DNA of 32,607 nucleotides from Dehalococcoidia bacterium (GTDB lineage: Bacteria > Chloroflexota > Dehalococcoidia > UBA2979), in NCBI GenBank assembly GCA_009379925.1, contig WHSU01000039.1, forward strand, positions 1 to 32,607. The letters are read 5' to 3'. How positions within the stretch are numbered: position 1 is the first letter of the stretch; the number at the start of each line of letters is the position of its first letter. The translations under genes were made by a program, and so were the position numbers. Of the stretch, positions 15,065-23,581 are shown piece by piece. Under the pieces are notes generated by a model. The model was not told the DNA's origin and made no database searches. It saw only the letters and a program-made list of their open reading frames with translations.

Positions 15065-15880
15065 ATGGCAGCAACGGTGAACAAGGACGGCGTGCTCGCG
15101 GGCCAGGTCGCGGTCGTCACCGGCGCTTCGCGTGGCATCGGCGAGGCGATCGCGATCCGCTATGCGATGGAGGGCGCGAAGGTCGTCGTCTCCGCGCGCA
15201 CGGTGAACGAGGGCGACCACATGCTGCCCGGCAGCATCAGCAGCGTCGTCGAGCGCATCAACGACGCCGGTGGCGAGGCCATGGCCGTCCGATGCGACCT
15301 CGGGAACTCCGAGGACCGCGAGGCGCTGATCCGCACGACCGACGAGGCCTTCGGGCCTGTCGACATCCTCGTGAACAACGCCGCGGTGACGTATTTCATC
15401 CCGGTGCAGGACTTTCCGGAGCGGCGCTTCAAACTGATGCTCGAGGTGCAGGTCTACGGCCCGTTCCACCTCGCGCAGCTGGTGCTGCCGAAGATGCGCG
15501 AGCGGCAGGCCGGCCGCATCCTCAACATCTCCTCGCACGCCGCGCTCCACCCGAAGGCGGACTCGGGCGGCCGCGGTGGCACGGTCTACGGCATGTGCAA
15601 GGCGGCACTCGAGCGCTTCACCACCGGCCTCGCGTCCGAGGTCTACGCCGACAAGATCGCCGTGAACGTGATCTCGCCGGGCCTCGTGGCGACGCCGGGC
15701 GTACTGCACCACGGGCTGGTGAACGAGTCGAACAAGGACAACGTCACGCCGGTGGAGCACATGGCCGAGGCGTGCCTGCGCCTGGTGCACGGCGACGCGC
15801 AGCAGATGACCGGCCGCATCACCTACGCCGCCGACATGCTGAAGGAGTTCAACCTCGAGGCGGCGGAACTGCTTGCGTAG
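15065..15880 (+). CDS. Short-chain dehydrogenase/reductase, NEGDH-insert subfamily
   Basis: 271-residue SDR. Cofactor motif TGASRGIG (19-26), VNNAA (104-108), Ser156/157 in NISSH, Tyr175 and Lys179 in YGMCKAA. It shares with the SDR at 9043-9888 the unusual RT.NEGDH.LPGS insert after beta-2 and the long Gly-rich loop between Ser and Tyr. It also shares the C-terminal MTGRITYA...LKEF segment, so the two are paralogs probably acting on related substrates. The ATG at 15065 has GGGGAGTCGAGGCG upstream. It follows the ThuA-like gene and is closed by a strong hairpin 61 bases later. Confidence 0.9.
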   Translation: MAATVNKDGVLAGQVAVVTGASRGIGEAIAIRYAMEGAKVVVSARTVNEGDHMLPGSISSVVERINDAGGEAMAVRCDLGNSEDREALIRTTDEAFGPVDILVNNAAVTYFIPVQDFPERRFKLMLEVQVYGPFHLAQLVLPKMRERQAGRILNISSHAALHPKADSGGRGGTVYGMCKAALERFTTGLASEVYADKIAVNVISPGLVATPGVLHHGLVNESNKDNVTPVEHMAEACLRLVHGDAQQMTGRITYAADMLKEFNLEAAELLA

Positions 15881-15940
15881 CAGGCTCCGGTTGTAGGGGC
15901 ACGGCGTCCTGCGCCCGCTCCCTCGAGGTCAGTCGTCAGA

Positions 15941-15970
15941 GAAGAGCCCGCCCGAATCGCCGGGCTCTTC
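15941..15970. terminator. Hairpin terminator between convergent genes
   Basis: Perfect 10-bp stem GAAGAGCCCG / CGGGCTCTTC with a 10-base loop. It lies between the convergent SDR (ends 15880) and LLM oxidoreductase (ends 15994). Symmetric, so it can serve both; the U-rich tail is weak. Confidence 0.6.
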
Positions 15971-15993
15971 GTGTGGTGTCGGGGCACTTCGGA

Positions 15994-17037
15994 CTACTCG
16001 CGGTTCGGAGCGCACGCCCGCATCACCGCGCGCACCGAGTCGATCCCGCGCCTGGCGGCGACCACGCGCACGATCGCCACGTCGAGGCCCTGCGCGAGCC
16101 CTCGGAAGTGCTCCGCTGCGCCGTCAGGGGTGCCGAAGTAGCCGACACCCAGCAGCAGTTCGTCCGAGGCGGTGTCGCACAGATCGTCCATCGACGCGCC
16201 GCCCTCGCGCAGGCGGTCCAGCTCGGCCAGCTCGTCGGCGAAGCCCATGCGCTCGAAGTGGGGGCGGTAGCCAAAGCGCCGGTCGCGCGCGCTGCCCGCC
16301 GGCCCCATCGCGTAGCCGATGGTTGCGCGGGCCAGCCCTCGACGGGCCGCGGCCACGTCATCGTCGACGCAGACGCGGATGTATTCGGACAGCGGGACCG
16401 ATTCGGCGGCGCGACCGGCCGCCTCCGCCGCCGTGTCGACCGTGCGCCGTGCCTCGGCGACCTGGTCCGCCGTGCACCAGTTGAGGCAGACGCCGTCCGC
16501 CGCCTCGCCGGCCAGTGCCAGCATCTTCGGTCCCAGCGCGCCGAGGTAGACGGGCGTCCTCGGTGGCGGGTCGATGCCGAGCTTCAGTCCGTGCGCGCTC
16601 AGCGACGCGCCTTCGTACTCGACCGTCTCGCCGGCCAGCAGGCCGCGCACGATCGCCAGGTAGTCGCGCATGGTCGCCAGGGTCGAGGAGGAGCGGACGC
16701 CCATCGCGCTCCTGAAGTCGGCGCGGTAGATCTGGCCGGAGCCGATGCCGAGGACGAAGCGCCCTCCGGTCATGGCGCCCAGCGTCCCGGCGCTCATCGC
16801 GAAGCCCATCGGCGTGCGGTAGGCCACCGGCGAGACGGAGATGCCGGTCTTGAGGCCGTCCGAGTTCACCTCGCGGCTGGCGTTCCAGCGCATGGCGCAG
16901 ACCTGGAACGAGTCGAGACCGGAGCCCTCGGGCGTCCAGGCCTGGTCGTAGCCCAGCTCGGCTGCCTCGCGCGCCAGCGTGCGCTGGTCTTCGAACGTCA
17001 GTCCGAGCGTGAAGTCGAGCCCCACTCCGATGTCCAT
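15994..17037 (-). CDS. LLM-class (F420-dependent type) oxidoreductase
   Basis: 347 residues from ATG 17037, which follows GGGAG at good spacing; the frame is open further upstream but into sequence without family similarity. Luciferase-like TIM barrel: GVGLDFTLGLTFEDQRTLAREAAELGYDQAW at the start, then VSPVAYRTPMGFAMSAGTLGAMTGGRFVLGIGSG near 88-121. The PPRTPVYLGALGPKMLALAGEAADGV segment is typical of F420-dependent members such as methylene-H4MPT reductase-like and F420 oxidoreductases. Flavin use cannot be excluded. No F420 biosynthesis gene lies in the window. It is divergent from the M42 peptidase gene. Confidence 0.88.
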   Translation of the reverse strand: MDIGVGLDFTLGLTFEDQRTLAREAAELGYDQAWTPEGSGLDSFQVCAMRWNASREVNSDGLKTGISVSPVAYRTPMGFAMSAGTLGAMTGGRFVLGIGSGQIYRADFRSAMGVRSSSTLATMRDYLAIVRGLLAGETVEYEGASLSAHGLKLGIDPPPRTPVYLGALGPKMLALAGEAADGVCLNWCTADQVAEARRTVDTAAEAAGRAAESVPLSEYIRVCVDDDVAAARRGLARATIGYAMGPAGSARDRRFGYRPHFERMGFADELAELDRLREGGASMDDLCDTASDELLLGVGYFGTPDGAAEHFRGLAQGLDVAIVRVVAARRGIDSVRAVMRACAPNRE

Positions 17038-17187
17038 GGGTGCTTGCTCCCTTCCCCGCGTGCATCCTACGCGAGCGGCCGGGCCTGCGGAGGGGTGGCG
17101 TCTCGCCTCGAAGCGCCTTGTCGCGCACTCCGGTAGATTCGCGCCACGCGATCTGCGCTCCGAGCGGTATCTAGGGGGAGGCACGAC

Positions 17188-18288
17188 ATGACGACCGAGG
17201 CCGAACGAGACCCGAATGCCGGACTGCTGGAGCGCCTGTCGAACGCCTACGGCCCCACCGGCTTCGAGGGCCCAGTGCGCGCCATCGTGCGCGAAGAACT
17301 GGCGACGGTGGCCGACTCGCTGGAGACGGACGGGGTCGGCTCGCTGATCGCGCGCCTCGATGGCTCTGCGGAACGCCCGCGCATCATGTTGGCGGCGCAC
17401 ATGGACGAACTGGGCCTGCTGGTGCGTCGGATCACCAGCGAGGGGTACCTGAAGTTCCAGCCGCTCGGTGGGTGGCTTGACCAGTCGCTGATCAACCAGC
17501 GGTGGGTTGTGCTCACGCGCAACGGCCCCGTCCCCGGCGTGACGGGCATCAAGACCGTCCACGTCATGACCCCGGAGGACCGCGGCAAGGTCTTCAAGCG
17601 CGACGACATCTTCATCGATGTGGGCGCGCGCGACCGCGAGGACGCCGAGCAGCGCCTGGGGATCCGGCCTGGCGACGCCATCGCACCGGATAGCCGCTTT
17701 GAGGCGATGGCGGGCGGCGACCTCTACCTGGGCAAGGCGTGGGACGACCGCGCGGGCGTCGCCGTGATGGTGCGCGTGCTGCAGGCGCTACGCGAGGCCG
17801 GGCACCCGAATACGGTGTACGGCGTGGCCACGGTGCAGGAGGAGGTGGGCCTTCGAGGCGCCCAGACGAGTGCCTGGGAGGTCGACCCGGACGTCGGTAT
17901 CTCCCTCGAGTCGGGCGTCGCGGCGGACTACCCGGGGATCACGGAGGACGAGGCACAGGAGCGGCTGGGCGAGGGGCCGGGCCTCTTCCTCCACGACTCC
18001 TCGATGTTGCCGAACAACCGGCTCCGCGACGTGGTGGTTGACCTGGCGCGCGAGCTGGACATCCCGCTGCAGTTCAACGTGCTCGCCGGCTACGGACAGG
18101 ACGGCAGCGCGATCCAGCGCACGCGGGCCGGGACCCCGACCGTTAACATCACGGTCCCGACGCGCTACTTGCACAGTCACAACGGCGTGATCCACCGGGA
18201 CGACGTGGCGCGCGCCATCCGGCTGGTCACCGAACTGACCCGCCGCCTCGATGCCGCGGCGGTGCAGGGGTTGCGGCGCTTCGACTAG
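17188..18288 (+). CDS. M42-family aminopeptidase
   Basis: 366-residue dinuclear metallopeptidase that forms tetrahedral (TET) particles and trims N-terminal residues from peptides. Landmarks: AAHMDELG with His71 and Asp73, bridging Asp186 in KAWDDRAG, catalytic Glu218 and metal ligand Glu219 in VQEEVGLRGA. A further acidic ligand is Glu241 in SLESG (more often Asp in the family), and the final ligand is His329 in RYLHSH. The internal PDZ-like dimerisation insert (about 80-170) is present. The ATG at 17188 follows GGGGGAGG. Its stop codon overlaps the convergent hemerythrin gene's stop through a shared CTAG. Confidence 0.92.
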   Translation: MTTEAERDPNAGLLERLSNAYGPTGFEGPVRAIVREELATVADSLETDGVGSLIARLDGSAERPRIMLAAHMDELGLLVRRITSEGYLKFQPLGGWLDQSLINQRWVVLTRNGPVPGVTGIKTVHVMTPEDRGKVFKRDDIFIDVGARDREDAEQRLGIRPGDAIAPDSRFEAMAGGDLYLGKAWDDRAGVAVMVRVLQALREAGHPNTVYGVATVQEEVGLRGAQTSAWEVDPDVGISLESGVAADYPGITEDEAQERLGEGPGLFLHDSSMLPNNRLRDVVVDLARELDIPLQFNVLAGYGQDGSAIQRTRAGTPTVNITVPTRYLHSHNGVIHRDDVARAIRLVTELTRRLDAAAVQGLRRFD

Positions 18289-18755
18289 CGGAGGGCCTCG
18301 CAGACCCAGCCCTCGGGGAGCGTGCCGGTCTCGAGGAAGTCGCGGAGCCGCTCGCTGGCGGCGTCGTCCAGCGCGGTGTCGGCCTGCGGGTACAGGATCC
18401 GCTCTTCCTTCATGTTGTGGTGTTCCAGCACCTCGGCCAGTTCTTCGTGCGCCCGCAGCGTCGAGGCGCGGTCCGTCCGCGCGGCCGCGAGCCGCTCCAC
18501 CTCATCCAGGGCGTGCCAGATCTCGCCGTGCTCTCGAAGCATCACCATGACGGGCGCCACAAGGCCGGACTCGCGGAGCGACGGGAAGAACAGCTCCTCC
18601 TCCAGGTAGATGTGCCGTCGGAGGGCGCGCGCCGCCACCTCCAGCGGCTCGGGGCGCCACTCGCCACGCGCAAGGTCCTCCGTGAACCGCGTGAGCCCCT
18701 CGTCGATGTCGCGGTGCTCACGCTCGAGCACGCCCGCAGGTGTCTGTTGCTGCAT
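18285..18755 (-). CDS. Hemerythrin-like HHE-domain protein
   Basis: 156 residues from ATG 18755, which follows GAGGAGG five bases upstream. Four-helix HHE fold with the expected ligands: His14, the HxxxE pair His48-Glu52, His76 (EHGEIWH), and His112/His113 with Glu117 in HHNMKEE. It would bind a non-heme di-iron centre, with roles in O2/NO sensing or iron-sulfur repair in relatives. No signal or membrane segment. It is the second di-iron-type helical bundle in the window besides the protein at 285-1424. It is transcribed towards the M42 gene and overlaps it by four bases. Confidence 0.88.
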   Translation of the reverse strand: MQQQTPAGVLEREHRDIDEGLTRFTEDLARGEWRPEPLEVAARALRRHIYLEEELFFPSLRESGLVAPVMVMLREHGEIWHALDEVERLAAARTDRASTLRAHEELAEVLEHHNMKEERILYPQADTALDDAASERLRDFLETGTLPEGWVCEALR

Positions 18756-18989
18756 ATGGGCCTCCTCGCCGGCGTGCAGCCCCGCCGCCAGGGCCACCGC
18801 ACGGCACCTCCAGTCTAGTAGCGCACGCCTCCCCTCGAGGCAGCGTAGGGCGCGTCCCCGGTGGCCGAGCGTGCCCATGGTCCTCGACGCTCGGGCCGTA
18901 CGTCCCTGTTAGGAGCCTGGCCCTACGCTGAGAATGTACGGGTCTCGGGTACCCCCTCGAGCCCAGGCACGGCGATGGGAGAGGACGGC

Positions 18990-19361
18990 ATGACTCAAGG
19001 CCACGCCTACCTACGGACGCACACGCTGAGCGCGGAGCACCTGTTGCTGGACCTTGCTGAGGCGGCCGTGGAACTGCACGGGATCGAGGCCGGCGACGAG
19101 GACCGTCACGGCGTGACCCTGATCAAACAGGGCGGCCTCTCCGTGGTGATGACACACCTGGCCCCGGCCGCGACCCTGACCGAGCACGCCGCGCGTGGGG
19201 CCGCCACCGTGCAGGTGCTCGAGGGCCGCGTCCGCGTCGCGCTGGATGACGAGGAGTTCGAAGCCCGCGAAGGCTACCTGGTGGCCTTCGACTCCGGCGT
19301 GCGGCACTCCGTGACCGCCATCGACGACTCCACGTTGCTGCTGACTCTCGGCGGCGGTTAA
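18990..19361 (+). CDS. Small cupin-domain protein
   Basis: 123-residue single-domain beta-barrel. The first cupin motif is seen as TLTEHAARGAATVQVLEGRV (His66, with Glu65), and the second as GYLVAFDSGVRHSVTAIDDS (His106). Only part of the usual two-His plus Glu metal set is conserved, so metal binding is uncertain. The ATG at 18990 has GAGAGG six bases before it; another in-frame ATG lies 15 bases upstream. Such small cupins often act as sugar/acid-binding or stress proteins. It is followed 14 bases later by a hypothetical gene in the same direction. Confidence 0.8.
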   Translation: MTQGHAYLRTHTLSAEHLLLDLAEAAVELHGIEAGDEDRHGVTLIKQGGLSVVMTHLAPAATLTEHAARGAATVQVLEGRVRVALDDEEFEAREGYLVAFDSGVRHSVTAIDDSTLLLTLGGG

Positions 19362-19375
19362 GCCCGGATGACGCC

Positions 19376-19711
19376 ATGAGGGTGAAGTGTGGCTGGGCGG
19401 AATTCCTGGCTCCGGACGGCGCCGCCGTCGTCGCTCGCGGCCGCGTGTCCGTGAGCAACGCGCAGATCCCCGCTCCGACGTGGGGCCCCTGGGAAGCGGA
19501 TGTGTGGCTACTTCGAGGTTACGAGTCGCTGCGTGGCGGTGAGGGTGACCTCTGGCTGCTCCGTTTCGAGGACGGCAACGAGTACCGGTGGGTGGCTCTG
19601 GAGTCGCTGGTGCGGCAGTGGGCGCCCTCCGGGCTGCGTGCCGCCGCCCGGGTGGTGAGCTACGACCACGAGTATCCGTCCGTACTGACCGAGCTGGGTG
19701 GCGACTTCTGA
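19376..19711 (+). CDS. Hypothetical protein, 111 residues
   Basis: No family recognised. The sequence is soluble and aromatic-rich, with several Trp (GPWEADVWLL, GDLWLLRF, YRWVALESL) and alternating hydrophobic beta-type segments. It begins with MRVKCGWAEFLAPDGAAVV. The gap to the cupin gene is 14 bases in the same orientation, which suggests co-transcription. The ribosome site is weak. It is probably a small beta-rich protein. The stop is followed by the convergent ClC gene at 19750. Confidence 0.6.
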   Translation: MRVKCGWAEFLAPDGAAVVARGRVSVSNAQIPAPTWGPWEADVWLLRGYESLRGGEGDLWLLRFEDGNEYRWVALESLVRQWAPSGLRAAARVVSYDHEYPSVLTELGGDF

Positions 19712-19749
19712 CGACGGCCTCGGCGCTCGATGCCCTGGTCACCGCTCGC

Positions 19750-21696
19750 CTACGGCTGCGGCCGGCGCAGGCGCCGTTCACGTCGGATCGAGCGGGCGCG
19801 CAGGTCGCGCAGCGGGCGGTGGATGCGCAGCAGGCGTTCGCGCCTTCGCTCCTCGCGTAGCGTCCGCACCCGCGCCGTCAGCAGATCGTACAGGGAGATG
19901 ATGCCGAGGAACACGCCCCCGCCGCGCTCGACGACGGGCAGGGTGGTCTCTCGGGTCTCGGCCATGCGGTAGACGACGAGCCGCAGCGGCTCGTCCGGAT
20001 AGACGACCGCGCCACGGCGTGCGGCCGCCGCCAGGTCGACCTCGTCGCCCGGCCCCTCCGAGAGCAGGCGCTGCAACTCCGAGCGCCGGAGCATCCCCCG
20101 GAGCTCGCCATCGGCGGCGATCACGGGGTACGCGGTTGGCTCGTCGCCCTCGTACGAGCGGTCGAGCCAGGCCCTGAGCTGCGTCGGGGAGGCCACCGAG
20201 GGCAGCGCGGTCAGCTCCGTCCGGAGCACCTGATGCACCAGCAGGATCTCCAGCGGGTCGACCGCGTACTCGCGCCCGAGGTGGAGACCGCGCCGGCTGA
20301 TCTTCTCGGTCAGGATGGACCGTCGCAGCGTCAACACCGTGAAGCCGTAGGCGACCGAAACGGCGACCAGCAGCGGGAGCAGCGCATCCACATCGTGCGT
20401 GAGTTCCAGCGCGAAGATCACGCCGGTGAAGGGCGCGCGCATCGTGCCGCCGAGGATCGCGGCCATGCTGATCAACGGCCAGAACCCCGCCCCCTCCTCG
20501 GGCAGGACTCCCGCCTCCAGCGCCCCGAGTGCTCCACCGATCATCAGTAGCGGCGCCAGCACGCCTCCGGAGGTGCCCGAGCCCAGCGCGACCACCCAGA
20601 TGCCGGACTTCACCAGCAGCACGCCCAGCACAATGCGGGTGGTCGCCTCACCCTGCAGCAGCTGGCCGATCGTCTCGTAGCCGACGCCCAGGGCTTCCGG
20701 GAAGACCAGGCCGCCGAGCCCGACGAAGAAGCCTCCGATGGCGGGCCACCACATCCAGTGGAGCGGTAGCCGGTGGAAGCCGTCCTCGCAGGCGTAGACC
20801 GCGCCGGTGAGCAGCGCGGACAGCCCGCCGGCGAGCATGCCGGCCATGACACAGCCCAGCAGTCCCAGCGGGCCCACGAAGTCGACGTGGAGCGGCGTGG
20901 GGAAGAGCGGCACCGGGCCGATGAGGTAGTGCCGGAGCAACGCCGCCATGCTGCTGGCCAGCGCGACCGGGATCAGGCTGCGCGGCTTCCACTCGAACAG
21001 CAGCAGCTCCACGGACAGCGCCGCGGCGGCAATCGGTGAGCCGAAGGTCGCGGACATACCGGCGGCGGCGCCCGCCACCAGCAGCGTCTTACGCTCGGCG
21101 CTGGTAAGGCGCATGAGCTGGGCGATGATCGAGCCGATGGCGCCGCCCGTCATGATGATCGGTCCCTCGGCGCCAAACGGGCCGCCCGAGCCGATCGAGA
21201 TCGCCGAGGAGACCGGCTTCAGCACGGCCACCCGAGGTTCCACGCGGCTCCGGCCGATGAGGATCGCCTCCAGTGCCTCGGGAATGCCGTGCCCGCGGAT
21301 GCGCTCCGACCCGTAGCGGGCCATCACGCCGATGATCAGCCCACCGAGCACGGGCACGGCCACGACCAGCAGTCCCAGGTCGGTGCCTGCGGGAGACACC
21401 TCCTCCGCCGAGAAGCGTAGGTAGAAGAAGAGGTTCGTGAAGAGGCTGATCAGCCGCAGCAGACCGACCGCCAGGAAGGCGCCGATGGCGCCAACGCCGA
21501 GCGCGATCACCGAGATCACGATCATGCGCGGCGGCGTCGTGAAGTCACCGAGGGGCTGGGTGTCCCCCTCGGCGGCCAGCGAGGCAAAGAGCGCTCGGGC
21601 GCTCCTGGAGAGCAGCGTGACGGATTGGCCGCCTGCGCTCACAGGCGGACACCGAGTGTCCGGCCGGACACGCGGCTGGGAGTCTCGATCGGGCAC
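19750..21696 (-). CDS. ClC-family chloride channel/antiporter with CBS domains
   Basis: 648 residues. The membrane part has about ten or more hydrophobic helices. Pore motifs are visible: RGHGIPE (134-140, the GSGIP equivalent), GSGGPFGAEGP with gating Glu177 (169-179), and GSGTSGGVLAPLLMIGG for the third anion-coordinating loop. The C-terminal part (about 485-625) carries a pair of CBS domains, with LPVVERGGGVFLGIISLYDLL as the second core. A very basic tail follows. The presence of the gating glutamate favours an H+/Cl- antiporter but does not decide it. The GTG at 21696 is the furthest start and has no clear ribosome site, so a shorter N-terminus is possible. It is divergent from the GMC gene. 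Confidence 0.92.
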   Translation of the reverse strand: MPDRDSQPRVRPDTRCPPVSAGGQSVTLLSRSARALFASLAAEGDTQPLGDFTTPPRMIVISVIALGVGAIGAFLAVGLLRLISLFTNLFFYLRFSAEEVSPAGTDLGLLVVAVPVLGGLIIGVMARYGSERIRGHGIPEALEAILIGRSRVEPRVAVLKPVSSAISIGSGGPFGAEGPIIMTGGAIGSIIAQLMRLTSAERKTLLVAGAAAGMSATFGSPIAAAALSVELLLFEWKPRSLIPVALASSMAALLRHYLIGPVPLFPTPLHVDFVGPLGLLGCVMAGMLAGGLSALLTGAVYACEDGFHRLPLHWMWWPAIGGFFVGLGGLVFPEALGVGYETIGQLLQGEATTRIVLGVLLVKSGIWVVALGSGTSGGVLAPLLMIGGALGALEAGVLPEEGAGFWPLISMAAILGGTMRAPFTGVIFALELTHDVDALLPLLVAVSVAYGFTVLTLRRSILTEKISRRGLHLGREYAVDPLEILLVHQVLRTELTALPSVASPTQLRAWLDRSYEGDEPTAYPVIAADGELRGMLRRSELQRLLSEGPGDEVDLAAAARRGAVVYPDEPLRLVVYRMAETRETTLPVVERGGGVFLGIISLYDLLTARVRTLREERRRERLLRIHRPLRDLRARSIRRERRLRRPQP

Positions 21697-21807
21697 AAGT
21701 CAGCGGCGCCCGCCGGACTCACGCGTTGGGAGGGGCGCCGTCCGGACCCGTGGATGCCGGTCTCCGGCTCGGATGTGGACGCAGACTTCGAACAGGACAC
21801 TCCTCTT

Positions 21808-21837
21808 CGTATACCGCGCCCGGCGCGCAAGTTCCAA
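21808..21837 (-). promoter_or_regulatory. Candidate promoter of the ClC gene
   Basis: Minus strand: -35 TTGGAA (21832-21837), 18-base spacer, -10 TATACG (21808-21813). It gives a leader of about 105 bases before GTG 21696. Moderate match to consensus. Confidence 0.4.
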
Positions 21838-21906
21838 TCGAGGTCCTCCGCGTTCTCCCGAGGGGGCTGCGTCTACTTCTTCAGGAGGCCGACACTTGAA
21901 TAGAGG

Positions 21907-21922
21907 GCCATACTCGTATGGC
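21907..21922. promoter_or_regulatory. Perfect 16-bp palindrome upstream of the GMC gene
   Basis: GCCATAC-TC-GTATGGC: two 7-base arms and two central bases, ending 20 bases before the GMC oxidoreductase start. Position and symmetry fit a dimeric regulator site controlling the GMC gene. The regulator is not in the window. Confidence 0.45.
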
Positions 21923-21942
21923 GACCGCGAGCGGGGCGAACG

Positions 21943-23559
21943 TTGCTGGTTGAAGCCGACGAAGTACTGGCGGGTAGCGAACTTGCGACCGACGTGTGCA
22001 TCGTCGGCGCCGGTCCGGCCGCGATCACCCTGGCGGGGGCACTGCTGGACTCTGGTGCTCACGTCACCATGCTCGTGGGCGGTGGTACTGCCTTCACGCA
22101 CTCCCTCAAGCATCCGCTGCGCGTCCTCCGAGGCCACCTGAGGGGTGAGCAGGGGCTGGCGTCCGCCCGCAATGTCGGGCACCCCTATTACCCGGTGCGC
22201 TTCACCCGCGCGCGCGGGTTCGGCGGCACGGCCAACGCGCTCAAGGTACACGGCTTGAGGGCGCGCCCCCTCGACCCCATCGACTTCGAGGCGAGACCGG
22301 ACCTGGGGTTGCCCGGATGGCCGATCGATCGAGACAGTCTGACCCCGTACTACGAGCGGGCGCAGGACGCCTCCGGGCTGGGACCGGCACGCTATGACCC
22401 GGCCTACTGGCAGCGGGCGGGGAGGCGCCCGCTGTCGATGGAGGGCACGCGCGTCGAGACGGCGGTTTTCCAGTACGGCGCAGGGGACCACTTCCGCACC
22501 CAGTTAGACCGGTTCGCCGCGGCCTCGGCCTGCGACGTCATCCTCCACGCGAACGCCACGGAGTTTCGCGCGGACCCGGTCACCGGCTGCGTGGAACGCG
22601 TCGAGGTCGCCACGCTGGACGGGAACCGCTTCGCGGTGCGGGCCCGGCAGTTCGTGCTCGCGGCCGGGGCGATCGAGAACGCGCGACTGCTGCTCGTGTC
22701 GCGCCGCGACCGTCCAGCCGGCCTGGGGAACGAGCACGACCAGGTGGGCCGCCACTTCATGGAGCACCCACACCTCAACGCCGCGTTCCTGCGACCGACG
22801 AGCCCGGAGACCCTGGAGCGGGTCGGCCTGTATCGTCGCCACGAGGTGGACGGGACGCGCGTCCACGCCATGCTCCGCCTCTCAGACGAGGTGGTCCGCG
22901 ACGAGGGGCTGCTCAACGCCGCCTTCGAGTTGAGCCCGGCCGCCGAGGTCCTGGAGAAGCGGGCACGAAGCGCATACGGGCAGGTACGTTCCGCCGTTCA
23001 GGGCGGTCTGGTGACCGCGCGACTGGCCCCCCACGTGCTGTTCGCGTCGGCGGCTCTGCCCTCGATCGCCCCGCGCGTCCTGGGCTTTCGCATGCGGTCC
23101 CGACCGACCCTGCTCGCCGTCGACACGATGGCCGAGCAAGCCCCGCACTCCGACTCGCGCGTCACCCTCGGCTCGCGTCGAGACCGCCTCGGTGTACCGC
23201 GCGCCAGGCTGGACTGGCGGGTCACCGAGGACGACCGCCAGTCGATCCGGCGGTCCGTCCGGCTCCTTGATGTCGCGTTCCGAGAGGCCGGCATCGGCCA
23301 CCTGGAGCAGATGTACGGCGACGAGCGGCCACCGAGGCTGATCAAGGGTGGCTGGCACCACATGGGCACCACGCGCATGCACGACGACCCATGCCGGGGC
23401 GTGGTCGACCGCGACTGCCGCGTACACGGCTCGCCAAACCTCTCGGTGGCCGGTTCGTCTGTCTTTCCCAGCGGGGGTTGCTCCAACCCCACGCTCACGA
23501 TCGTCGCGCTGGCGCTGCGCCTCGGAGACCGGCTCCGTAAGGAGATGCGGGCCGTCTAG
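21943..23559 (+). CDS. GMC-family FAD-dependent oxidoreductase
   Basis: 538 residues. An N-terminal FAD-binding motif VCIVGAGPAAITLAGAL (18-34) is followed by ARGFGGTANALKVHG, a substrate-domain landmark. Next comes FVLAAGAIENARLLL with the ADP-binding glycine loop. The C-terminus has HHMGTTRM with catalytic His472/His473 and SVFPSGGCSNPTLTIVALALRLGDRL with Asn515. This is the glucose/choline/alcohol oxidase-dehydrogenase family. The long C-terminal form with GTTRMHDDP is typical of bacterial sugar or sterol-type dehydrogenases. TTG 21943 is the only in-frame start near the core; a GGGGCG purine-rich stretch precedes it. No electron-accepting partner is nearby. Confidence 0.9.
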   Translation: MLVEADEVLAGSELATDVCIVGAGPAAITLAGALLDSGAHVTMLVGGGTAFTHSLKHPLRVLRGHLRGEQGLASARNVGHPYYPVRFTRARGFGGTANALKVHGLRARPLDPIDFEARPDLGLPGWPIDRDSLTPYYERAQDASGLGPARYDPAYWQRAGRRPLSMEGTRVETAVFQYGAGDHFRTQLDRFAAASACDVILHANATEFRADPVTGCVERVEVATLDGNRFAVRARQFVLAAGAIENARLLLVSRRDRPAGLGNEHDQVGRHFMEHPHLNAAFLRPTSPETLERVGLYRRHEVDGTRVHAMLRLSDEVVRDEGLLNAAFELSPAAEVLEKRARSAYGQVRSAVQGGLVTARLAPHVLFASAALPSIAPRVLGFRMRSRPTLLAVDTMAEQAPHSDSRVTLGSRRDRLGVPRARLDWRVTEDDRQSIRRSVRLLDVAFREAGIGHLEQMYGDERPPRLIKGGWHHMGTTRMHDDPCRGVVDRDCRVHGSPNLSVAGSSVFPSGGCSNPTLTIVALALRLGDRLRKEMRAV

Positions 23560-23581
23560 ATCCAGCCCTCGACCGGGCCTC

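Noticed and set aside
14785..17136. 783-codon open frame on the plus strand
   Set aside because: It runs antisense or out of frame through three well-supported genes (ThuA-like, SDR, LLM oxidoreductase), is extremely Arg-rich and shows no domain. It is a by-product of high GC.
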